DNA from: Psychrobacillus antarcticus
Lineage (GTDB): Bacteria > Bacillota > Bacilli > Bacillales_A > Planococcaceae
NCBI RefSeq assembly: GCF_029533155.1
Contig: NZ_JAIZDB010000008.1
Span: 1 to 64,000, forward strand
Reading direction: 5' to 3'
DNA: 64,000 nt
Shown here: piece after piece, positions 27,171-34,867 of the stretch
Layout of the letters: the number at the start of each line of letters is the position of its first letter
Numbering within the stretch: the stretch's first letter is position 1
Notes under the pieces: model-generated
What the model was told of the DNA's origin: nothing
Database searches by the model: none
The model's input: the letters and a program-made list of their open reading frames with translations, nothing else
Program-made: the position numbers and the translations under genes

Positions 27171-27710
27171 AACGACCCGTCCTTTAGTATCTAATCATGT
27201 TTCTCCTGTTTTCGAAGGGCTTTGGACAGACTTATTGCTATATAATTACCGTTTGATTTTTTTAAAGATGCTGGTCGTGAATGAAGTCACGACCAGCATC
27301 TTTTTTTCTCGGTAATCTTATGGCTATTAACTGTACGGTCGCCCTTCTACAACTTTTAGAAACGGGTTAGTTCATTTTTGGATAACTAGAAAATAGAACC
27401 TTACCTATTAATAGAGGAGAGATGATGACAGTCTAAATACGCGACATCGTGGTGCTCCTGCGCAAAGCTCGCCGCAAAATAAAAAAACATTTCGCAACGA
27501 CTGCCTGAACCGCATCGTGCGGGCCTGAAGATGCAATTTCGTTCGCAATTTCGCTTCTTTATTGGATAGACACTTACTATTTTTCTTTATTTCCATTAAA
27601 AAAGGAAATCTACTATCTTCATCCATCTTTACACAATTTCTCTCCTAAATTCAACAGACGGTGTTATATCAACATTAACTCGGACTAGTCTTTTTATCTA
27701 AGCAACATGA
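27171..27710. repeat. Dispersed repeat, copy B
   Basis: Matches 12301-12740 in the same orientation, including a hairpin at 27264-27303 (AAAGATGCTGGTCGTGA and its complement, then a T-run). This copy has an additional ~100 bp (27420-27525, containing GCAAAGCTCGCCGC and GCATCGTGCGGGCCTG). It lies 85 bp downstream of pucR2 and fills the gap to the NCS1 permease. The hairpin could terminate pucR2. Confidence 0.8.
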
Positions 27711-27742
27711 AGGTACGCTTCGTTTTCTTATCTTTGAATAAC

Positions 27743-27782
27743 AAAAACCCTCATGAAGATATATTCTCCATGAGGGTTTTTC
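27743..27782 (-). terminator. Terminator downstream of the NCS1 permease gene
   Basis: AAAAACCCTCATG pairs with CATGAGGGTTTTT across a 13-nt region; T-rich on both strands, so it may work in both directions. It ends 6 bp after the permease stop. Confidence 0.8.
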
Positions 27783-27788
27783 AACTAA

Positions 27789-29177
27789 TTATTTATCGAA
27801 AATTGTTCCTTTTTTGAAACTTGAACCTTTAAAGGCATATTTCGAAAGTAGGTAGTAAGCTATTCCTGCTACTATAAAACCAATTACCCATGCTAGCTCC
27901 ACTAACATAAATGCAGCAGCTGCACCAATACACATCGCAATCAGTCCTGCTGGATTATATCCCGCATATGAACCATCTTCTTTGTATAGTTCTGCAGTAT
28001 CTACTCTCTGCTTTCTTATAATATAATATTCAACTAACAGAATCGAAATTACCGGCCCTAAAAATGCAGAATAGATGAGAACGAACATACTAAGACCTGC
28101 AGCCGATGACTCTTGAATAAGCAACCAAGGGAATGAAGCTAGAGCAAGCAATCCTGTTATAGTTACAGAAGCTTTATATTTTAATTTTGTCAGCAATGTA
28201 ATAACATACGCTGGTGGAACTACGTTCGCTACCATGTTTGTCGCAATTACTGTTATGACGATAAATAGAGATACACCTGCAGAAATAATAGGATTTTCAA
28301 TTACCTCTGGCAGTGCTAATGCAGGATTCGTTATACCTGTTGCAGCAGCTAACATTGCCCCGATGGCAATAACAAAACCATATGAAACAGTGATCGGAAT
28401 AAAGTATAATGCTCCGCGTTTCTTATCACTTATACCCGTTTTCAGTTCTCTGGAATAGTCTGCAGCACTTACAAAGATCCCTGCATAATTCCCTAATAAG
28501 ACCATAATTAGTGCGAAGAACGGTAATCCCCATGAACCTTCTGCTTGTACCCAAGTTTGAGTAATCTCAGTACCGTATGATGTTACAAGGATTCCAAAAA
28601 CATAAATAAGTCCTATCATGAAAATAATAGATGCAAACGTCTCTACCCATTTAATCGCATGGAAGCCGTATAGTGATATAACAATCTGAAGTAGTTGAAG
28701 ACCTATAAAACAAATAACAATATTATCAAAAGATCCACCGGTAACTATCTTCAAAAATTCATTTAAAGCAGTACCACCAATCCAACTTTGAATACCGTAC
28801 CAGACAATAGCAGGTACACCGCGTAGTAATGAAGAAATAACTGTACCTTTTATTCCGAAAGACATTCTAAGCTGTACAACGTACGGAATACCTTTTGTAT
28901 AGCCTAGTCGATCATTTAATGCGAAAATAGTTGAAATGATTCCAATGGAGATCAGAGCTGCAAGCATTGTCTGGAAGATGTTTAACGTTGCTACACCCGC
29001 AATAACTACACTGGCTCCTAATGTCATATTCCCTATGTTAACCCCATCACCCATCCACATGAAAATATAGTCTCTTGGCTTGACGGTTCTATCTTTATCG
29101 GCTTTCGGATGTAGTGATTCATCCAATACCGAAATATGTTCAATCTGTGTATCTTTTGTATCTGTTTTTGTAGACAT
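27789..29177 (-). CDS. NCS1-family allantoin/purine permease (PucI-like)
   Basis: A 462-residue membrane protein with ~12 hydrophobic helices, of the nucleobase:cation symporter-1 family (cytosine/purine/allantoin permeases). N-terminal cytoplasmic stretch ~40 residues, then MWMGDGVNIGNMTLGASVV, a YGIQSWIGG motif in helix 3, and SAADYSRELK in the middle. B. subtilis PucI, the allantoin permease, belongs to this family, and the genomic context supports allantoin as substrate, but the family alone does not prove it. AAAGGAG precedes the ATG. A cre site and a palindromic activator-type site lie upstream. Confidence 0.85.
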   Translation of the reverse strand: MSTKTDTKDTQIEHISVLDESLHPKADKDRTVKPRDYIFMWMGDGVNIGNMTLGASVVIAGVATLNIFQTMLAALISIGIISTIFALNDRLGYTKGIPYVVQLRMSFGIKGTVISSLLRGVPAIVWYGIQSWIGGTALNEFLKIVTGGSFDNIVICFIGLQLLQIVISLYGFHAIKWVETFASIIFMIGLIYVFGILVTSYGTEITQTWVQAEGSWGLPFFALIMVLLGNYAGIFVSAADYSRELKTGISDKKRGALYFIPITVSYGFVIAIGAMLAAATGITNPALALPEVIENPIISAGVSLFIVITVIATNMVANVVPPAYVITLLTKLKYKASVTITGLLALASFPWLLIQESSAAGLSMFVLIYSAFLGPVISILLVEYYIIRKQRVDTAELYKEDGSYAGYNPAGLIAMCIGAAAAFMLVELAWVIGFIVAGIAYYLLSKYAFKGSSFKKGTIFDK

Positions 29178-29212
29178 ATGTCATTCTCCTTTTTAATGTG
29201 TAATTCATTTAT

Positions 29213-29226
29213 CGAAAACGTTTTCA
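29213..29226. promoter_or_regulatory. CcpA cre-type site upstream of the NCS1 permease gene
   Basis: TGAAAACGTTTTCG on the minus strand fits the cre consensus (TGWAANCGNTNWCA) with one end mismatch. It lies ~40 bp before the start codon, downstream of the likely -10, where CcpA would block transcription. Confidence 0.65.
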
Positions 29227-29252
29227 TAGGAACAATACCTATTACAATGTTT

Positions 29253-29305
29253 ATTATACATCGCTTTATTAAGAAGGTCTTTATGTGCATTAAACAAAAT
29301 GCACA
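29253..29305 (-). promoter_or_regulatory. Promoter and palindromic activator-type site of the NCS1 permease gene
   Basis: TATAAT on the minus strand at 29253-29258 has only AAGACC at the -35 position (29276-29281), a poor match that suggests need for an activator. Directly upstream, 29284-29305 is a perfect inverted repeat with 8-bp arms TGTGCATT/AATGCACA and a 6-bp centre. Its TAAACAAAATGCACA part is identical to 4119-4133 upstream of the NCS2 permease. The palindrome is centred about 48 bp upstream of the expected start of transcription. Confidence 0.55.
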
Positions 29306-29510
29306 AGCTCTCGCTATATACAGTGCATAACAATTGTTACAATAACAGATACTTTGAACAATCCTTTGTACACATTGAACAACCTCTTTATGCTCGAAAA
29401 TTAACATAAAAAGAGTTGTGTGAAAGTTGAGCAGTAATTATAAGAATAACCACATAATTCAAAACATATAGTTTTGTTGTAGTATCCTACCAAATGTTAT
29501 TTTCAACAAG

Positions 29511-29537
29511 AAAAAGCACTCGAATTTTTAAGAGTGC
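29511..29537 (-). terminator. Terminator of the pucR3-ridA unit
   Basis: On the minus strand GCACTC pairs with GAGTGC over a 10-nt loop, followed by TTTTTCTTG. The 320-bp gap between it, the permease promoter and ridA shows no gene; 29545-29630 contains further weak inverted repeats. Confidence 0.6.
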
Positions 29538-29730
29538 CGTACGAATAGAGAAGGGCTGCTCCCACTCACATTAATTAGTGAAGTGGTGCCCATAACATGA
29601 CAGAAATGCCGATCATGCAACTCAAAGCCCTAGTCCAATCAATAGACCTGCTTTTTCTCATCTACATTTATCCCACTTATTCCTAAAAATAGGAATTTAA
29701 ATACTAAGTTGAAATTCGTATATAAAATAC

Positions 29731-30114
29731 CTACGCTTTTCTCTTAGCAACCATTTCAATTTCTACTTCTGCACCTAATGGTAATGCTAAAACTGCCACA
29801 CAAGTTCTAGCTGGATATGGTTCTTTAAAGAACGTTTTATATACTTCATTCATAGAAGAAAAATGATTCATATCCGTAAGATATACATTTACTTTCAGCA
29901 CGTCATCTGATGTTAGATTTGCTGCTTCTAACACTTCCAATAAATTGGCAAAGCATCGTTTTGTTTGTTCTGCAATATTTCCTTGCAAATTTTCTGCTGT
30001 ATCCGCGTTCATTGCTGTCTGACCTGATAAAAAAATAATATTATCTGCTTCTACTGCATGTGAATACGGTCCTGATGCTGTTACATTTTTTGCAATATAC
30101 GTTTTCCTAACCAT
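29731..30114 (-). CDS. RidA-family enamine/imine deaminase
   Basis: A 127-residue RidA/YjgF/YER057c/UK114 protein. It has GPYSHAV at residues 15-21, FLSGQTAMN near 28-36, the key arginine R103 in YPARTCVAV, and the paired acidic VEIEMVA motif (E118) used for water activation in E. coli RidA. Homotrimeric proteins of this family hydrolyse reactive 2-aminoacrylate-type imines; purine and pyrimidine breakdown clusters often carry one. GGAG precedes the ATG. It follows pucR3 by 38 bp in the same direction. Confidence 0.88.
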   Translation of the reverse strand: MVRKTYIAKNVTASGPYSHAVEADNIIFLSGQTAMNADTAENLQGNIAEQTKRCFANLLEVLEAANLTSDDVLKVNVYLTDMNHFSSMNEVYKTFFKEPYPARTCVAVLALPLGAEVEIEMVAKRKA

Positions 30115-30152
30115 CTGATAACACTCCTGACTTTTTTTGGTGTTGCAATTTA

Positions 30153-31814
30153 CTATTGTTGGATTTTGTCTCGTTCAAGAAGTTCAGTAATTTTTAACCC
30201 AATTTGAACTAATAACATTTCTTCCGCATTTTCAAAATTCATCCCTGTTATTTCCCTGATCTTTTCTATACGATAGACAGCTGTTTTATGGTGGATAAAA
30301 AGAAGTTGGGATGCTTTTGTAGCATTTTGATTGCACTGTAGAAAAATTTTTAGTGTGAGTAACAAATCTGTTTTGCTTGCTTGTTGATGTTTTAGCAACG
30401 TTTGTAAAGACGATGGAATAAAAGTCTTTAAATCCTCGGGATTAGAAAATTGGCAGAGCATCCTAAAGACCCCTAATTCAGAAAAAGCAGTAATGGATTC
30501 TTTGCCATTTAAAATCTCTCCAAATTCCAATGCATCTTGAGCCTTTTTATAACTTTCTGAAATATTATTTATACGTTCTGATAGCGTCCCAATCCCGACT
30601 TGAATAATTATTTCGCTATTTTGTTTCGTTACCAATTGTTTAATATTGTACACTGTTTCTTTAACTTTATCCAACCATTTTTGATCTTCTGTATTGGCTT
30701 TCCAAAGTACTACTTTGAAACCACTTTTACTGCCAATGATTGCATTAGGTAAATATTTATAAATAGCTTCATGAAGTAATGTCTCTTCATGTCCATTCGA
30801 TTTTCCTCGTTTAACTTGTTTCGAGAAGTCTAGTTCATTATTTTTGCTTAATTTGAATAAAACAACTGTAAATGATCCTTTTATATTCCAACCAATTATA
30901 TTGGCATCTTGATAAAGAATATTGGAAGGTAATTTACCCTCGATTAATCGTTCCAGTAGATCATTTTTAAATCGTTTGTCTACTTCTGCCACAGCAAACT
31001 TTTTTACAAATTCAAGCGAAAGCGATATTGCAGCATTTTCAACTGCAATAAAATTAAGTTCTTCCAATGGTTTATTCATTTCACCGATTAATAGGTAAAT
31101 TTCAATATGGTTAATCGTTTCAATTGGGACGACTATTTGTTGACCACTTTGATTATCTTGCCCGGGATATTTAACAATTTGACGATAGTGAGGAAATTTC
31201 ATCTCTTCTTTTTTGTCATAATCATCATATTTTTCAACAATTTCAAACTTAGAAAGGTAAGGGAGCGTGGAAGCTATACAAAAGAAGTTTCGGTCAAATA
31301 AAGCAACAGGATTTCCGATTAACTCCTCTAATGTTTCAATGATCTTTTCCGCACTTTCATCAGCCAATGATAACGCTGTAAACTGATCATGAATTTCTTT
31401 GTAATACTGAAGTTTTTTTACTTGGATATCCAAAAATTCTTCCATCACAGGATACATTATGTCAACATAAGGGAGTTCTTTAGGAATTTGGATAATTGGT
31501 AAGTTATACTTTTCCCCTTCGCTGATTATGGCTGGAGGAATCTCTGATACAAAACGATGATTTTTTATCACTAACGCACTAATTTCTTTTTCAGCTAGCT
31601 TTGCAATAAACTGCTTTTGCTCCGTTTCATTAAAAAAACGGATAGGGTATAAACTTGTTAAAATTAATTCTCCACCTTTTAACCAGTCAGTAATATCCGG
31701 TGCTTCCATGATTGTGGATCCTTTAACAACTTTATGTAAAGATTGTTCCCCACTTAATACAATCGAATCTTTCATAGATGGTAATTTTAACATATCGCTT
31801 ACCCGAAATTCCAA
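30153..31814 (-). CDS. PucR-family transcriptional regulator 3
   Basis: A 553-residue regulator with an N-terminal PucR domain (FRVSDMLKLPSMKDSIVLSG, ELILTSLYPIRF, LPIIQIPKELPYVDIM), a central CdaR-type region and a C-terminal HTH_30 (ATKASQLLFIHHKTAVYRIE). The start is TTG at 31814, with GGAGG 8 nt upstream. Unlike PucR1 and PucR2 it lies in line with its neighbours: downstream of the allB2-allB1-permease group and upstream of ridA. Confidence 0.87.
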   Translation of the reverse strand: MEFRVSDMLKLPSMKDSIVLSGEQSLHKVVKGSTIMEAPDITDWLKGGELILTSLYPIRFFNETEQKQFIAKLAEKEISALVIKNHRFVSEIPPAIISEGEKYNLPIIQIPKELPYVDIMYPVMEEFLDIQVKKLQYYKEIHDQFTALSLADESAEKIIETLEELIGNPVALFDRNFFCIASTLPYLSKFEIVEKYDDYDKKEEMKFPHYRQIVKYPGQDNQSGQQIVVPIETINHIEIYLLIGEMNKPLEELNFIAVENAAISLSLEFVKKFAVAEVDKRFKNDLLERLIEGKLPSNILYQDANIIGWNIKGSFTVVLFKLSKNNELDFSKQVKRGKSNGHEETLLHEAIYKYLPNAIIGSKSGFKVVLWKANTEDQKWLDKVKETVYNIKQLVTKQNSEIIIQVGIGTLSERINNISESYKKAQDALEFGEILNGKESITAFSELGVFRMLCQFSNPEDLKTFIPSSLQTLLKHQQASKTDLLLTLKIFLQCNQNATKASQLLFIHHKTAVYRIEKIREITGMNFENAEEMLLVQIGLKITELLERDKIQQ

Positions 31815-31841
31815 AACCTATCCCTCCTTTTTAATAGAAGA

Positions 31842-31868
31842 AAAGGGCAGAGATATTCTCGGCCCTTT
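31842..31868 (-). terminator. Terminator downstream of the NCS2 permease gene
   Basis: AAAGGGC/GCCCTTT stem with a 13-nt loop, followed on the minus strand by TTTTC. It is very like the one after allB1 at 33417-33447, consistent with a duplicated gene end. Confidence 0.6.
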
Positions 31869-31900
31869 AATCCTTATTATTCACTATGAATTAAACGTTT

Positions 31901-31970
31901 CTATGCAATTGGTAAAGTACCGTTCAAAAACAACTTTACCATCATCAATTGCAATATTCCACAAAAAGAT
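31901..31970 (-). pseudogene. 3' scar of a third allantoinase gene
   Basis: On the minus strand the bases read IAIDDGKVVFE, then a small deletion changes frame, then GTLPIA and a stop. The intact allB1 ends VNGNVVFENGSFPIA. The terminator that follows is also like that of allB1. This fits a former allB copy, or a duplicated allB tail, left behind between the NCS2 permease and pucR3. Confidence 0.7.
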
Positions 31971-31980
31971 TTGCTTAGCG

Positions 31981-33315
31981 TTATATATTCTTTTGAACAT
32001 TTACTTTCTCATCTATCCCGATTTTATCCCAATTCATTACATTTTCAATTAGTATAGCTAGAACAGTACCAACCAATAAGCCGCTTGACAGTAAAGGTTG
32101 AACAAAACTAGGTAAAGTTGAGAACGCAGTACCAGGTATAGCAAACAAAACTAAACCAATAAACAATGGAATTGCTGCACGGTAAACGTTGGTTGAGTTA
32201 AATGTTACTTTTGCATACCAATCAAGAGCAGAACCAAATAGTGTTACGTACGAGACGAACAATACGGCACTACCGATACTTAATGGAAGTAGAGTAAAGA
32301 AATAGCCTACTGGTGGAATGATACCCATAATAAGGAACATAACAGAACCAAAAATAAATGGCATTCTATCATATATTTTAGTTTGTTGGATGAAACCAAT
32401 TGATGATATAAACGGTGAGTACGGTACTAAACCTAAAAGACCTGCTAAAATACTTTGAATACCAGTAATCACAAATGAATTACGATAGTCTTTACTTGTA
32501 GATGGTTGGTCAGGATACATAATGTCTGTACCTTTGATGGAACCATATTGTTTCGATAAATTTAGAATACCTGTTACAACTACTGTAATAATAATTCCAA
32601 GATTCCAGGCAGGTTCCCCTAATGGGAATAAAAACAAATCTAAAGAAAGCGAAACCCCTCCGCCTCCTAATTGACTCTCAGAACCTAATAGTACAGCGAA
32701 TAAAGGCCAACCTACAATGATACCAATCAACATAGAGTACTGCGCTATTTTAGTTGAACCTTTAACCGATAATAATAATACTAATACAGCAATACCAATA
32801 GCTAAAAGACCCATCCCTAATTTAATAGTACCATCTCCGGATGAAATACCTAACATTCCTTTAAAGAAACTGATACATAAAGAAACACCAAATAACAGCA
32901 TGAAAGTACCCATTACACTAGGGTTAAATAATTTTTCTAAATAAAAGCCAAAGCCAGTAACTCCAATTAGTATAGTTAAAATACCAGCAATGATTATACC
33001 AACTGCAATACTTCCCCCAACTTCAACTAATGGGATACCTTGTGCTGCGGACATAGATGAAAGTGCAAGAATAACACCCCACCACAGTCCGGATGGTCCA
33101 TCCATGATAGGTCTTCTATGTCCAATGATTGCTTGTAATAGACATCCTATACCACCAATTATAAAGGAAAATTGCATCGTACTTACAATTTGTTCTTGAC
33201 TTAAGTCATAAGCAGCACCAACTGTGATTGGTACTACAACTGTGTTTATAAAGATAAACATTAACCATTGTAAACCACCAAGCCAGTTACCTGCTTTTTT
33301 TATTTCATTCTTCAT
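31981..33315 (-). CDS. NCS2-family purine/pyrimidine permease
   Basis: A 444-residue membrane protein with ~12-14 hydrophobic helices. NCS2 features: ALIGH-type motif IGHRRPIMDGPSGLWWG at residues ~65-80, and a second-half TGIQSILAGLLGLVPYSPF region. It is related to the IS-truncated permease at 1255. It lies 170 bp downstream of allB1 in the same direction, so a substrate from the purine breakdown route (uric acid, xanthine or allantoin) is likely but unproven. The ribosome site (AAGAAGTGAAATAG before ATG) is weak. Confidence 0.85.
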   Translation of the reverse strand: MKNEIKKAGNWLGGLQWLMFIFINTVVVPITVGAAYDLSQEQIVSTMQFSFIIGGIGCLLQAIIGHRRPIMDGPSGLWWGVILALSSMSAAQGIPLVEVGGSIAVGIIIAGILTILIGVTGFGFYLEKLFNPSVMGTFMLLFGVSLCISFFKGMLGISSGDGTIKLGMGLLAIGIAVLVLLLSVKGSTKIAQYSMLIGIIVGWPLFAVLLGSESQLGGGGVSLSLDLFLFPLGEPAWNLGIIITVVVTGILNLSKQYGSIKGTDIMYPDQPSTSKDYRNSFVITGIQSILAGLLGLVPYSPFISSIGFIQQTKIYDRMPFIFGSVMFLIMGIIPPVGYFFTLLPLSIGSAVLFVSYVTLFGSALDWYAKVTFNSTNVYRAAIPLFIGLVLFAIPGTAFSTLPSFVQPLLSSGLLVGTVLAILIENVMNWDKIGIDEKVNVQKNI

Positions 33316-33416
33316 CTATTTCACTTCTTCTTTCCTAAAGGATTTAATCAATTATAGTTATCTGTCTTTTCAACAGCTTTATACATTCTGTATCGCGGTC
33401 CAACTTTCGCATAGAG

Positions 33417-33447
33417 AAAAGGGCAGATAGAAACACCTCAGCCCTTT
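33417..33447 (-). terminator. Terminator after allB1
   Basis: AAAGGGC and GCCCTTT arms around a 16-nt loop; on the minus strand followed by TTTCTC. Imperfect; may allow read-through into the permease gene. Confidence 0.5.
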
Positions 33448-33489
33448 GTAATATTTTTACATATTATTTACAATAAAGAGTATATTTTT

Positions 33490-34821
33490 TTATGCTATTG
33501 GAAAACTGCCATTCTCAAAGACAACATTACCATTTACAATAGTTATTTTTACTTTTCCTTGGAATGTCTTTCCTACATATGGCGAATGTTGATGACGATA
33601 GAATAAATCTTCACTTTCTAATCTAAAGCTTTCATTTAAATTAACGATTGCAATATCTGCGTCGAATCCTACTGCAATATCACCTTTGTTTGCTAAACCA
33701 AAAACTTTTGCAGGATTTTTTGCCATTAGTGTAGCTATTTTTTCTAAAGGTATATTACGTTTAAAATAACCTTCTGTTAGCATTACATTCAATGTTGATT
33801 GTGCACCTGAAATACCGCCCCAACCTTCAAAATAATTATCTGTAACAGTTTTCATAGATGTTGGTGCGGGTGAATGGTCAGAAGCAATCATATCCAGTTC
33901 ACCATTAGCAACGGCGACCCATAATTCTTCCACTTCTTCTTGATCACGAAGTGGGGGTGCACATTTAGCTAATCCACCTTTTTCTTCTAAGTCTTTTACA
34001 GTCAATGCTAAATAATGTGCGCATGTTTCAACAGTTATATCTACGCCTCTTTTTTTCGCCTCTTCTATAACTTGAACTACTTTTCTACTGCTAGCGTGAA
34101 CAACATGCACTTTACATCCTGTTGCTTCAGCATAGGAAATAATTCTTTTAACAGCTTCAATTTCAGAAATAATTGGTCTAGATTCAACAAAATCACGTGC
34201 AGATGTCTTGCCTTCTTGTAACTTCTCCGCTGCCAGTTGTTCCGTGATTACTGTACTTTCCGCATGAACAGCAAGTCTTGAACCAAGGGAAGCAATTTCT
34301 TTCATCCCTTTATAAAGTGTTTCGTCATTCGCACTATGGAAATCGTCAATACCGCTTGGAGACATAAATGCTTTAAATCCAATGACTCCATTTTCATGAA
34401 GCCCTTTTAACTGATCAATATTTTCAGGTACAAGCCCACCCCAGAAATTTGCATTCACGATTGATTTTTCTTCTGAAAGTTTTCTTTTAATTTCTAAGTT
34501 TTCTTTATTTATCACTGGAGGTGTGCTGTTTAAAGGCATATCGAAATAAGATGTAACCCCACCTGCTGCTAAGCTTTTACTTCCAGTTGTAATACCTTCC
34601 CATTCCGTTCTTCCCGGCTCATTAAAATGTACATGGGTGTCAATTAAACCCGGAAAAACATGAAGACCTTCTGCATTTATTTCGTTAGTAGCTATTGCAC
34701 TAATTTCTTTATTAATGGATACTTCAACAATCTTGCCATCCTTAATAGCAATATCTCCTTTTGAAACCGACTCCGAGGTTACAATTTGACCATTTCTTAT
34801 AATTAAATCGTAGTTTGTCAT
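33490..34821 (-). CDS. allB: Allantoinase (copy 1)
   Basis: Opens the hydantoin ring of allantoin to give allantoate. A 443-residue cyclic amidohydrolase with the binuclear metal set: H63 and H65 in DTHVHFNEPGRTEWEG, carbamylatable K150 in GFKAFM, H186 in VHAES, H242 in VVHASS and D315 in SDHSPAP. The HFNEPGRTEWEG stretch is the allantoinase form of this motif. GGGAGAG precedes the ATG. It lies 46 bp after allB2. Confidence 0.92.
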   Translation of the reverse strand: MTNYDLIIRNGQIVTSESVSKGDIAIKDGKIVEVSINKEISAIATNEINAEGLHVFPGLIDTHVHFNEPGRTEWEGITTGSKSLAAGGVTSYFDMPLNSTPPVINKENLEIKRKLSEEKSIVNANFWGGLVPENIDQLKGLHENGVIGFKAFMSPSGIDDFHSANDETLYKGMKEIASLGSRLAVHAESTVITEQLAAEKLQEGKTSARDFVESRPIISEIEAVKRIISYAEATGCKVHVVHASSRKVVQVIEEAKKRGVDITVETCAHYLALTVKDLEEKGGLAKCAPPLRDQEEVEELWVAVANGELDMIASDHSPAPTSMKTVTDNYFEGWGGISGAQSTLNVMLTEGYFKRNIPLEKIATLMAKNPAKVFGLANKGDIAVGFDADIAIVNLNESFRLESEDLFYRHQHSPYVGKTFQGKVKITIVNGNVVFENGSFPIA

Positions 34822-34867
34822 GTTTAGCTCTCCCTTTTTTTAGAAAAAGTTTGAAATATATTATCGT

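Noticed and set aside
27408-27626. 72-codon minus-strand open frame
   Set aside because: It lies in dispersed repeat copy B and is not preserved in copy A.
29033-29407. 124-codon minus-strand open frame overlapping the NCS1 permease start
   Set aside because: Cys-rich, no ribosome site; it overlaps the permease 5' end and its promoter, cre site and palindrome.
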